DNA from: Flavobacteriales bacterium
GTDB taxonomy: Bacteria > Bacteroidota > Bacteroidia > Flavobacteriales_D > Crocinitomicaceae
Length of the DNA: 33,663 nt
NCBI GenBank assembly: GCA_947463385.1
Contig: CANHSL010000018.1
Location: 1-33,663, forward strand
Direction: 5' to 3'
Part shown: one piece after another, positions 1 to 6,743 of the stretch
Numbering within the stretch: the first letter of the stretch is position 1
How the letters are laid out: each line of letters begins with the position of its first letter
Program-made: the position numbers and the translations under genes
The notes under the pieces: model-generated
The model's database searches: none
What the model was told of the DNA's origin: nothing
The model's input: the letters and a program-made list of their open reading frames with translations, nothing else

Positions 1-512
1 CCCACATCAAACCCACGGTCGTTGATTCGCTGCGAAATCATAATTGAATTTCTAATTCCGAACTTGCCAAAAATCTTCCAATCGCCAATTGGGTCCATTC
101 GAAACAACATCATTAAAGGTATAGCGATTCCAACAGTACTATATTGACGATCCGTTAATAAATAAGCGGTACCACCTTGTTCATCTTGATGCAAGATATT
201 TGCTCCGGCGTAGCGATAAAATACGGAGTCAGCCGCTTTATAATTCAATTTAGTGAATTCCAATTCAAGACCAGTTGAAATACCCAAGTTAGGTGCATTT
301 TTGAAGCTGGTATTTAAAATCATTCCTACAGAAAGATCATGATTAAAGGGTGTAGATTTGAAATATGAATCTGTAGGTTTTACCATATTAATTCCAAAAT
401 TTCCCGTCATACCTGCTTGCAATCTGCGAGGAGCTGAATCTTGAGCGAGTGTGGAATAAGTAAATAAGCTTAACATCAAGCTCAATAAACAAAAAGAAGC
501 GACTTTTTTCAT
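1..512 (-). CDS. Outer-membrane beta-barrel protein, N-terminal 170 residues (partial)
   Basis: Reading leftward from an ATG at 512 gives 170 codons with no stop before the window edge, so the C-terminal part is missing. The first 24 residues form a typical Bacteroidota signal peptide (KK, a hydrophobic core, then YSTLAQ). The rest alternates polar and hydrophobic residues and is rich in Gly, Tyr and Asn, with phrases such as GISTGLELEF and YSTVGIAIPLMMLFR, as expected of an outer-membrane barrel of the PorT/OmpA-barrel type. The start is divergent from gldB with about 50 bases between them. A specific family cannot be named from the half that is visible. Confidence 0.75.
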   Translation of the reverse strand, partial: MKKVASFCLLSLMLSLFTYSTLAQDSAPRRLQAGMTGNFGINMVKPTDSYFKSTPFNHDLSVGMILNTSFKNAPNLGISTGLELEFTKLNYKAADSVFYRYAGANILHQDEQGGTAYLLTDRQYSTVGIAIPLMMLFRMDPIGDWKIFGKFGIRNSIMISQRINDRGFDV

Positions 513-529
513 AAGGTTTTAGAATATAG

Positions 530-537
530 TATTTTTG
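530..537 (+). promoter_or_regulatory. -7 promoter box (TATTTTTG) upstream of gldB
   Basis: TATTTTTG matches the Bacteroidota -7 consensus TAnnTTTG exactly and ends 25 bases before the gldB ATG. I see no clean TTG -33 element at the usual distance, so the call rests on the -7 box and its position. Confidence 0.4.
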
Positions 538-562
538 ACAAAATTAAAAATAATACAATTCC

Positions 563-1585
563 ATGGGTTTCTTCAGAAATTCCTTCCTTTTATTTTCACT
601 GGTTCTTATTCTTTCGGCATGCAACAGCAATCCGTATGACGTAGATGTAAGCGATATTACCCTACCCTTTACGTTTCATAACAGCGATTCGGTACTTGCT
701 ACCCCTAGTCCAAACATACAACTTAGCCATCGAAACGAACTGGGGCAGCTTGATAAAGACATTGCCGGATATTTATTTGGATACTGCTATGGGATTAGAT
801 TAAGCCCTGATACTAGCTTTATCAATGGCATGAATCAGTACAACCAGAATCCGTTCGTGATTCGATTGGAACAACGCATCGAGAATCAATTTGGGAAAAA
901 ATTACCAACCCACCAAGCATCCCTGAGCGATGCGTTCAAACGAATGAAATTTCATTTCAAAAAATCTCCTGTTCCGAAGCACGTTTTCTGGATAAATTCA
1001 GGATTTACTAGCTCCATCTTCTGCTCAGAAAAATCAATCGCCATCGGATTGGAACGCTATTTAGGCGATAAAACAGATGTCATCAAGGAATTGCCAAACG
1101 ACCGATTCTTTTCCTGGATTAAAGAAGGTATGGCTCCCCAATTCATGGAACGAGACGCTGTAATTGGTTGGTTAAGTACCCATTACATAGAAGAAACCAA
1201 AGAAAACTACGCCACGGAAATGATCCGTTGGGGTAAGTTGTTGTTTATTGCTTCAGCTTGCTTACCCCAGGAAAAAGAGGCGGTAATCCTCCGATATACC
1301 AGCAAAGATTACGATTGGGCCTTGGCCAGTGAGGGCGCACTTTGGAAGTACATCGTTGACGAGCAATTGCTATATAATACGGGCGAAGACGCCAAGCAAA
1401 GTTTATTGCATGAAGGACCATTCACCCGTGGATTGCCACAAGAAAGCCCGGATCGGATGGGACAGTTTTTAGGGTACCGAATGGTAAAACAATACATGGA
1501 ACAACACAGCCTTAGCTTAGCGCAATTACAACAAACGCCCTACCTGAAAATCCTTCAGGGATATGAGGCGCCTGAAAAAAAATAA
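563..1585 (+). CDS. gldB: Gliding motility lipoprotein GldB
   Basis: A 340-residue lipoprotein. A hydrophobic signal runs from residue 6 to 19 and a lipobox LSAC places the lipidated cysteine at C20. The body matches GldB as I know it: a conserved SIAIGLERYLG segment, a WGKLLFIASACLP helix, a WKYIVDEQLLYNT segment and a C-terminal GPFTRGLPQESPDRMGQFLG block. GldB is a cell-envelope lipoprotein needed for gliding in Flavobacterium johnsoniae; its biochemical role is not established. It is the first gene of a tight operon, with gldC starting 1 base after its stop, and this pairing supports the call. Length is close to other GldB proteins. The presence of gldB does not by itself show that the organism glides. 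Confidence 0.9.
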   Translation: MGFFRNSFLLFSLVLILSACNSNPYDVDVSDITLPFTFHNSDSVLATPSPNIQLSHRNELGQLDKDIAGYLFGYCYGIRLSPDTSFINGMNQYNQNPFVIRLEQRIENQFGKKLPTHQASLSDAFKRMKFHFKKSPVPKHVFWINSGFTSSIFCSEKSIAIGLERYLGDKTDVIKELPNDRFFSWIKEGMAPQFMERDAVIGWLSTHYIEETKENYATEMIRWGKLLFIASACLPQEKEAVILRYTSKDYDWALASEGALWKYIVDEQLLYNTGEDAKQSLLHEGPFTRGLPQESPDRMGQFLGYRMVKQYMEQHSLSLAQLQQTPYLKILQGYEAPEKK

Positions 1586-1586
1586 C

Positions 1587-1922
1587 ATGAAAAAAACATC
1601 TACCATCGAACTTTCTGTGGCATTGAACGAAAACAATGTTCCTGAAACCATCCAATGGTCTGCGGCCGATAGCGGGCACAAAGACGCACCCACTAAAGCC
1701 TTTTTCTTATCCCTCTGGGATGCCAAAGAAAACAATACCTTACGCATAGACTTATGGACCGAAGACATGACCGTGGATGAAATGAAACAATTCTTTCATC
1801 AAACCTTATTGACCATGGCAGACAGTTTTGAAAAGGCTACGGGTGAGGGAAATATATGCGAAGACCTTCGCGACTATTGTTATCATTTCGCGGATAAAAT
1901 GAATATACTACCGAGGGAATGA
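1587..1922 (+). CDS. gldC: Gliding motility protein GldC
   Basis: A 111-residue soluble protein when started at the ATG at 1587. A start at 1563 would add eight residues and overlap gldB; the later ATG fits the family length and gives MKKTSTIELSVALNEN, typical of GldC. Other recognisable parts are VPETIQWSA near residue 20 and LWDAKENNTLRIDLWT around residue 45. There is no signal peptide, so it is probably cytoplasmic. GldC always accompanies GldB in gliding Flavobacteria and is thought to assist it. The gene ends in an ATGA overlap with the next gene, which suggests translational coupling. Confidence 0.9.
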   Translation: MKKTSTIELSVALNENNVPETIQWSAADSGHKDAPTKAFFLSLWDAKENNTLRIDLWTEDMTVDEMKQFFHQTLLTMADSFEKATGEGNICEDLRDYCYHFADKMNILPRE

Positions 1923-2692
1923 TCTTAGAAAAACTTCATACCAAACATGAGGATACGGTACAGTATTTTTTAGCCGATGGCACCTCGCTAAACGAACGAA
2001 TTGGAACAGAAATCCTGATTCAATATACAGGGAATATCGTCTGCAGGAAATGTTCAAAATCCACAAATAAATCTTTTGGTGAAGGATTCTGTTATCCGTG
2101 TTTTTTAGCGGCACCCGAGGCCAGTCCGTGCATCTTGCACCCGGAATTGTGTGAAGCCCATTTAGGGAAAGGAAGGGATTTAGCCTACGAAGAAAAAAAC
2201 CACAACCAACCGCATTATGTGTACCTGGCGGCTACGGACCAAGTAAAAGTGGGCGTAACGCGCGTAACACAAATGCCCACCCGTTGGATTGATCAAGGCG
2301 CCCGAGAAGCCATCATCTTAGCGGAAACTCCGAACCGTTACCTTGCCGGGGTAATTGAAGTCGCCCTCAAAGAGATGTACAGCGACAAAACCAATTGGCA
2401 AAACATGTTGCGGGATATACAAGAACAATCCATTGATTTAGTGGAAGAGAAATGGAAATTATTGGACCAACTGCCGGAGGACATTGGGCAATATTTCACC
2501 GAGGATGAGACCCTGTATTCGTTCAATTATCCCGTATTGGCCTACCCAGAAAAAGTGGCCTCTTTAACCCTCGACAAAGAACCGCGAGTAAACGGCCGAC
2601 TCACTGGAATTCGTGGCCAATATTTGTATATAGATCATTATTTAGTATTAAATATTCGTAGGCACACCGGCTATGAAGTAGAATGGAAATGA
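1919..2692 (+). CDS. DUF2797 family protein with a cysteine-rich zinc-type module
   Basis: A 257-residue protein of the DUF2797 family, function unknown. Residues 42-81 carry a likely zinc module: C42xxC45, C58xxC61, then C71, C78 and H81. Downstream, residues of about 99-128 read YVYLAATDQVKVGVTR followed by an Arg-Trp helix, and then IEVALKEMYSDKTNW. This order (YVYL, a K-x-G-V-T strand, a helix with Arg, a later helix with Glu) resembles the layout of GIY-YIG/T5orf172 nuclease-like domains. That likeness is my inference from reading, not a family assignment. The start overlaps the gldC stop (ATGA) and gtrA follows 1 base after its stop, so it lies inside the gldBC operon. It has no signal peptide or membrane segment. 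Confidence 0.8.
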   Translation: MILEKLHTKHEDTVQYFLADGTSLNERIGTEILIQYTGNIVCRKCSKSTNKSFGEGFCYPCFLAAPEASPCILHPELCEAHLGKGRDLAYEEKNHNQPHYVYLAATDQVKVGVTRVTQMPTRWIDQGAREAIILAETPNRYLAGVIEVALKEMYSDKTNWQNMLRDIQEQSIDLVEEKWKLLDQLPEDIGQYFTEDETLYSFNYPVLAYPEKVASLTLDKEPRVNGRLTGIRGQYLYIDHYLVLNIRRHTGYEVEWK

Positions 2693-2693
2693 T

Positions 2694-3164
2694 ATGATTC
2701 GCATTATCCGCGCCTTCCTTGATTTCTTTTACCCCCTGGTTTCGAAAATCTTCGACAAAACCACCTATTACTACGCGGTAGCTGGATCTACTAATTTAGT
2801 CTTGGGATGGGTATTATTTTGGGTGCTTGACCATTGGGTTATCAACCGTAAAACCGTGGAACTGCCTTTTTTTGAGCACCCGGTGCACAGTTATACGGTA
2901 ATTGCCGCGGCATGTGGTGTATTTAGTTTTTTATTTGGGTTCCTTATGATGCGCTATGTGGTATTTACTGAAAGTCAATTGAAGGGCCGGGTACAGTTTT
3001 TCCGCTATGGATTGAGTGCCTTAATTTCTGCGACCGTAAACTGGATCCTCATTAAACTCATGGTGGATACCTTTGCATGGAATGCTTCGTTGTGCAACGT
3101 GTTTGCTTCGGTAGTTGTAGTAACGATCAGTTACTTTCTGCAGCGTAGGTTTTCGTTTAGGTAG
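2694..3164 (+). CDS. GtrA family membrane protein
   Basis: A 156-residue protein with four predicted membrane helices (about residues 22-44, 64-86, 101-120 and 130-149) and the family's features: FxxVAGxxN near the start (YYYAVAGSTNLVLGW), a central RYVVF motif, FRYGLSALISATVNW and the C-terminal SYFLQRRFSFR. GtrA-like proteins are thought to help move polyprenyl-linked sugars across the inner membrane or to take part in cell-surface polysaccharide synthesis. It is the last gene of the gldB operon, 1 base after the DUF2797 stop. The sugar substrate cannot be inferred; the nearest glycosyltransferase (3752-4879) is on the other strand. Confidence 0.85.
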   Translation: MIRIIRAFLDFFYPLVSKIFDKTTYYYAVAGSTNLVLGWVLFWVLDHWVINRKTVELPFFEHPVHSYTVIAAACGVFSFLFGFLMMRYVVFTESQLKGRVQFFRYGLSALISATVNWILIKLMVDTFAWNASLCNVFASVVVVTISYFLQRRFSFR

Positions 3165-3213
3165 AGGGGGGAACCAGAAAGGTTATTTGTAATCTTCAAA
3201 ATTCAAAAAATAC

Positions 3214-3411
3214 TCACGGCGAAAACAAATAGGCAAGAACAACAATTATGGTTACAATAACAATTGTTCTGATAATAAATCTAGAGGAGACTTTACCCTC
3301 TCTAGCCCCCCCACGAAATCTACCATCTTTTTTTTTGAAAAACCCACCCATTTTAAAGTAACCAATGACCAATAAGGATAGTATAGCGATTAAAAAAATA
3401 ACTTCCCCCAT
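3214..3411 (-). CDS. Small two-helix membrane protein, unknown function
   Basis: A 65-residue ORF with two hydrophobic helices, residues 3-18 (VIFLIAILSLLVIGYF) and 43-62 (RFIIRTIVIVTIIVVLAYL). They are separated by a strongly basic, glycine-rich loop (KKKDGRFRGGAREGK) that would lie in the cytoplasm. This amphipathic layout is unlikely in a chance ORF, so I take the gene as real, though no family is recognised. The ATG follows an AT-rich stretch with no clear ribosome binding site, which is normal for Bacteroidota. It converges with gtrA across about 50 bases. It could be a stand-alone small membrane protein or the product of a mobile fragment. Confidence 0.55.
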   Translation of the reverse strand: MGEVIFLIAILSLLVIGYFKMGGFFKKKDGRFRGGAREGKVSSRFIIRTIVIVTIIVVLAYLFSP

Positions 3412-3467
3412 TTTATAGTTTTATATGCGATTTAACGAACACAGTAGTACAAAATAAATTTAAGCGT

Positions 3468-3493
3468 TTGGCTTTTTCACTCACAGAAGCCAA
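3468..3493. repeat. Interrupted inverted repeat TTGGCTT-N12-AAGCCAA
   Basis: Two perfect 7-base arms (3468-3474 and 3487-3493) are separated by 12 bases. The stem is modest and has no obvious T-tract next to it on the minus strand side of the upstream gene. It may be a structural part of a dispersed repeat. Confidence 0.4.
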
Positions 3494-3589
3494 TTTTTTC
3501 AAGGATTTTGCTAATAACACCTCCATTGAGTAGTTTTTTTTATGAATCAAAAATACAAAATAGTTTTTTAATAAATCAATATCATTAAA

Positions 3590-3636
3590 TGCTTTTTACA
3601 AAAAGCAATATTGTAAAATGCTTTATATAAAAAGCA
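3590..3636. promoter_or_regulatory. Pair of 18-base palindromic operator-like sites
   Basis: Site 1 at 3590-3607 is TGCTTTTT-AC-AAAAAGCA with perfect 8-base arms. Site 2 at 3619-3636 is TGCTTT-ATATAA-AAAGCA with 6-base arms and the same outer sequence. Their starts are 29 bases apart, close to three helical turns, as expected of two operators bound by a dimeric helix-turn-helix regulator on one face of the DNA. No regulator gene lies next to them, so the binding partner is unknown. Confidence 0.45.
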
Positions 3637-3690
3637 AAATGGTCTTATTAAAATTCAACTTTATTTATGCGCCTGTGAATTGGGTGCTCA

Positions 3691-3727
3691 TCCCGTTCCT
3701 CGGGATTTTAAATCCCGAGGAACGGGA
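3691..3727. repeat. Near-perfect 37-base palindrome (REP-like or terminator hairpin)
   Basis: Arms of 18 bases (3691-3708 and 3710-3727) pair perfectly around one central base; the stem begins TCCCGTTCCTCGGG. It is GC-rich against its AT-rich setting. It lies about 25 bases after the glycosyltransferase stop (minus strand), but the T-rich tract (GATTTTTT, about 3733-3740) is on the plus-strand downstream side, so it would not be a canonical terminator for that gene. A dispersed REP-type palindrome is equally possible. Confidence 0.55.
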
Positions 3728-3751
3728 ACGATTGATTTTTTATTCCAAAAA

Positions 3752-4879
3752 TTAGAGGGTTTTATACACCTCATCCAATTGCTTGGAAACGGCTGCATAA
3801 CTAAAATGCTCCATCGCATAGGCACGAAGCGCCTGCGCGTCAAAATGTTTTCCATTTAAGACCTCTAACATGGCTTGGGTGAGTTGGTCTTCGTTGCGTG
3901 GTTCGATCAAGATGCTATTTTCCGCATGCGCAAATTCTGGAATCCCATTGACAGCAGTAGCAATTACCGGAACCCCACTCATCCATGCTTCAGGTATTAC
4001 GCAGGGAAAATTCTCGAAATTGCTGAACAACACCAAGGCCTTGCAACTGTGCAAAAACGCTGCAATTTCTTGGGTTTCCATGGTTCCATGAAAAAACACG
4101 AAACGGTCGAGTAAACCCAATTCACTCGCCAAGGCTTTTGCCTGCGTGGCATCCCCATCGGTGATGATGTGAAATTCAAAGTCTTGCGTCGTTGTTGATA
4201 ATTGCTTCACCGCCCGCAACATCCCATGGACATTCTTTGCGGCCTCATACAAGGTAGAAATATGCACCAAGCGCTTACTGGCAGTTGATTCGTTCGGTAG
4301 GGTAAATATCTCCTCGTTCACCACATTCGGCAACACCTGATACGAAGTTCCTGCCAAGGTTTTAATGCGATCTCCTAAATTGGCACTCACTGGTAGAATC
4401 GCTTTCGCATGCTGATACACCGGAATCATGCGCTTAAGCATCCACTTGGGATAGGCGTTTGGTCCGTCGTGCAAGCCACTCGCGTGCTCCGTGATCACAA
4501 GCGGAGTTCTTGGAAAGTGCCTTTTAACCAATAATCCCAAGGGAAAAACAACATTCAAGTGCAACACATCGGGTTCGCCAACCAATTGACGGTACGTGCT
4601 TATTCCCAAGGCTAGCGCCTTTCTAAATCGAGCATACTGAACTAAACGCTTAAAGAGACCTCTTGCTTTTGGATAAAATACGCGTAACTCTGACAAGTTT
4701 TCACGGGTTATTTTTTCCACCATAAACTCCCCTCCTTCCCTGGAATGAACTGAAAGTGTGGTTACATGATTGGATTTTGATGCTGCTTCCGCATGCTTTT
4801 GAATGAAATTACCTAAGGTGGGATTGCTTGGATTCGGATACCAAGAAGCTAAAAACAATACGTTTTTAGGCGTACTCAT
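3752..4879 (-). CDS. Glycosyltransferase family 4 (GT-B fold)
   Basis: A 375-residue GT4-type sugar transferase. The N-terminal acceptor domain opens with VLFLASWYPNPSNPTLGNF, a phrase common in this group. The C-terminal nucleotide-sugar domain carries RLVHISTLYEAAKN and the E-x7-E motif of retaining GT4 enzymes at E289 and E297 (ENFPCVIPE), followed by SGVPVIATAVNGIPEF. There is no signal peptide, so it acts at the cytoplasmic face of the inner membrane, probably on a polysaccharide or lipid-linked glycan; donor and acceptor are unknown. Its ATG overlaps the stop of the upstream cysteine desulfurase gene in a TAATG junction, so the two are co-transcribed although no functional link is known. 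Confidence 0.85.
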   Translation of the reverse strand: MSTPKNVLFLASWYPNPSNPTLGNFIQKHAEAASKSNHVTTLSVHSREGGEFMVEKITRENLSELRVFYPKARGLFKRLVQYARFRKALALGISTYRQLVGEPDVLHLNVVFPLGLLVKRHFPRTPLVITEHASGLHDGPNAYPKWMLKRMIPVYQHAKAILPVSANLGDRIKTLAGTSYQVLPNVVNEEIFTLPNESTASKRLVHISTLYEAAKNVHGMLRAVKQLSTTTQDFEFHIITDGDATQAKALASELGLLDRFVFFHGTMETQEIAAFLHSCKALVLFSNFENFPCVIPEAWMSGVPVIATAVNGIPEFAHAENSILIEPRNEDQLTQAMLEVLNGKHFDAQALRAYAMEHFSYAAVSKQLDEVYKTL

Positions 4880-6018
4880 TAGGCTAAGGCAACAGCAAAG
4901 GCAGAAAACACTTGTTCCAACGCAAAATCAATTTCTTCTTTGGTCGTGTATCTAGAAAAGGAAAAGCGAACATTTGGACGGCTCATATCTGCACCAATCC
5001 CCTCCAATACATGTGAGCCTTTCGTTGCTCCTGAAGTACACGCACTGCCGCCGCTTACCGCTACACCTTTTAAATCTAAGGTAAACAGCAGCATACTGGC
5101 TTTGTCCGTTGCTGGAAAACAAACATTCAATACCGTGTATAGCGAACCCTCGGGGGTGGTGTCTCCATGAAATAAAAGATCGGGAAAGTGCGCTTTCAAC
5201 CGCTCCATCATATAGGTTTTTAAGTCTTGTACGTGTTCCTGATGCGCATGTACATCCTCATATGCTAAATCAAAGGCTTTTGAAAGGCCAACGATTCCTG
5301 AGATATTCTCTGTTCCTCCACGAAATCCACGCTCCTGCGCTCCACCTAAAATCATAGGAGTCATTTTTATACGCTTATTCACATACAAGAATCCAATGCC
5401 TTTTGGTCCGTGGAATTTATGCGCTGCACACGCAAGAAAATCAATATCCAAGGCTTTCAAATCAAAGGCATAATGCCCCATGGTTTGCACCGTATCGGAA
5501 TGAAAATATGCCCCGTGTGTTCTACACAAGGCAGCCACCTGTTCCAAGGGTATCAAGGTAGCGATCTCGTTGTTGGCATGCATTAAAGAAACTAAGGTTG
5601 AAATAGGTTCTTTCAGTAAACGCTCTAATTCCATCAAATCAATGTGACCTTGAGCATCAAGGCTTAAATTATGTAACTCAACCTTAAAGCGGTCCCGATA
5701 CATTTCCACCGTATGTCCAACAGCATGATGTTCAATCGAGGTGGAGATAATACGTTTTACCCCTAATTCTTGTACCGCAATGTGGCAAGCCAAGTTATCT
5801 GCTTCCGTTCCACCAGAGGTAAAGAACAATTCGGAGGGCTGGCAATTCAGGTGTTTTGCAATGGATCGACGGGAAGTTTCAACTAAGGCTTTTGAGGCAC
5901 GGCCATATTCATGCGTAGAAGATGGGTTTCCAAAATGATTTCGCAACACATCACACATTGCATCCACTACTTCAGGTGCCATAGGCGTTGTAGCTGCATT
6001 ATCTAAATAAACCCGCAT
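4879..6018 (-). CDS. Cysteine desulfurase (NifS/IscS family)
   Basis: A 379-residue PLP-dependent enzyme that takes sulfur from L-cysteine, leaving alanine and an enzyme persulfide used for Fe-S clusters or tRNA thiolation. Visible features in order: YLDNAATTP (residues 4-12), the cofactor region TSGGTEADN (68-75), H97/H98, D175 in HSDTVQ, the PLP lysine K201 in HKFHGPKGIG, RGGTENI (233-239), and the catalytic cysteine C327 in SGGSACTSG. The SACTSG loop is that of the short NifS-like group. No iscU, iscA or suf genes are nearby, so its sulfur acceptor is not shown by context. It shares an operon with the glycosyltransferase and is divergent from the barrel gene at 6072. Confidence 0.92.
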   Translation of the reverse strand: MRVYLDNAATTPMAPEVVDAMCDVLRNHFGNPSSTHEYGRASKALVETSRRSIAKHLNCQPSELFFTSGGTEADNLACHIAVQELGVKRIISTSIEHHAVGHTVEMYRDRFKVELHNLSLDAQGHIDLMELERLLKEPISTLVSLMHANNEIATLIPLEQVAALCRTHGAYFHSDTVQTMGHYAFDLKALDIDFLACAAHKFHGPKGIGFLYVNKRIKMTPMILGGAQERGFRGGTENISGIVGLSKAFDLAYEDVHAHQEHVQDLKTYMMERLKAHFPDLLFHGDTTPEGSLYTVLNVCFPATDKASMLLFTLDLKGVAVSGGSACTSGATKGSHVLEGIGADMSRPNVRFSFSRYTTKEEIDFALEQVFSAFAVALA

Positions 6019-6032
6019 ACCATTTGTTTTTG

Positions 6033-6040
6033 CGAAGATA
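6033..6040 (-). promoter_or_regulatory. -7 promoter box (TATCTTCG) for the cysteine desulfurase gene
   Basis: On the minus strand TATCTTCG differs from TAnnTTTG at one base and ends 14 bases before the ATG at 6018. It is paired with an opposite box for the divergent gene. Confidence 0.4.
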
Positions 6041-6058
6041 CAAAATCAAATTCTTTCT

Positions 6059-6066
6059 TACCTTCG
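6059..6066 (+). promoter_or_regulatory. -7 promoter box (TACCTTCG) for the barrel gene at 6072
   Basis: One mismatch to TAnnTTTG. It ends only 5 bases before the ATG at 6072. This both supports that start over the earlier in-frame ATG at 6024 and implies an almost leaderless message. Confidence 0.45.
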
Positions 6067-6071
6067 TATCC

Positions 6072-6743
6072 ATGCAACGTATTTTTATAGTCTTAGTTTT
6101 AATTGGGGTATTACAAGCCAATGCCCAAGATAACAGAAGGTACAATCCCGCAGGGATGCTTTCATTGGGTGGTCGTACTACGGTTAGTTTATTCAACGAC
6201 CATGAAAACGAAATGACAGGGACCGGTGTAGGGGGTCAATTTCGCTTACGATTTTCCGATGCCGTGAACACCGATTGGTTTTTTGATTACATAACCAGCG
6301 ACATCTTAAATTATGCCCATCGCACCGATTATCACATCGGATGGAGTGTCTTATTTTATCCGATAAACAACCTTGACTATTTCCGTCAAACAGAGGAATT
6401 TAAACCTAAATTTCGTCCGTACATACTGGCTGGTCATTGCTTTGATTATTCAAAGATTGAAGCGAAGGTTAGTCCGTTGGATGGACCCATGTCGGCCGAA
6501 CGTTGGAGTTCTGCGGTACAAGCCGGACTTGGAACACACCTGGAATTATCTCCTAGGTTTGACATTTCTCTTACCGGGCAGTACATGATACACTTAGGTA
6601 ATCACATTGAAACCGAATATGATTTTACTACAGGTGCACTGAGTTTTCATGAACACAAGGGAGCATCCTTGGCGGGACATGTGTTGGTCACCTTAAGTTT
6701 AAACTATAAAATTGCCAAGCTATGGGGATTCACCAGAAGATAA
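6072..6743 (+). CDS. Outer-membrane beta-barrel protein, unknown function
   Basis: A 223-residue exported protein. The frame is open from an ATG at 6024, but the ATG at 6072 gives a clean signal peptide (MQRIFIVLVLIGVLQANAQ, cleavage after Gln19) and sits just after a -7 promoter box, so I use it. The mature part is made of alternating-residue strands with many aromatic ends (FRPYILAGHCFDY, YMIHLGNHIETEYDF, LVTLSLNYKIAKLWGF), as in small outer-membrane barrels; the final strand ends in aromatic and basic residues. No family is recognised with confidence. Its last 22 bases overlap the next gene, another small barrel, which suggests that the two work together. Confidence 0.7.
   Translation: MQRIFIVLVLIGVLQANAQDNRRYNPAGMLSLGGRTTVSLFNDHENEMTGTGVGGQFRLRFSDAVNTDWFFDYITSDILNYAHRTDYHIGWSVLFYPINNLDYFRQTEEFKPKFRPYILAGHCFDYSKIEAKVSPLDGPMSAERWSSAVQAGLGTHLELSPRFDISLTGQYMIHLGNHIETEYDFTTGALSFHEHKGASLAGHVLVTLSLNYKIAKLWGFTRR

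Larger units (their letters stand above)
3412..3751. other. Gene-free stretch of 340 bases rich in palindromes
   Basis: No convincing gene is seen on either strand. The stretch is very AT-rich in its left two thirds. It holds an interrupted repeat TTGGCTT/AAGCCAA (3468-3493), two 18-base palindromic sites (3590-3607 and 3619-3636) and a near-perfect 37-base palindrome (3691-3727). A minus-strand open frame running from about 3590 to 3414, with its only ATG about 110 bases before its end, could encode a 37-residue basic peptide, but nothing supports translation. The mix resembles the remains of a mobile or dispersed repeat, or a regulatory region that has lost its gene. Confidence 0.6.

Noticed and set aside
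3172-3184. Short hairpin AACC-AGAAA-GGTT after gtrA
   Set aside because: The 4-base stem is weak and the T-tract is poor; it is not good enough to call a terminator.
3414-3590. Open minus-strand frame in the gene-free stretch with a 37-residue ending
   Set aside because: The only ATG is late in the frame, the region is very AT-rich, and no domain or ribosome signal supports translation. It is mentioned only as part of the intergenic description.
6024-6071. N-terminal extension of the first barrel gene
   Set aside because: It spans the promoter box TACCTTCG and puts charged residues before the signal peptide.
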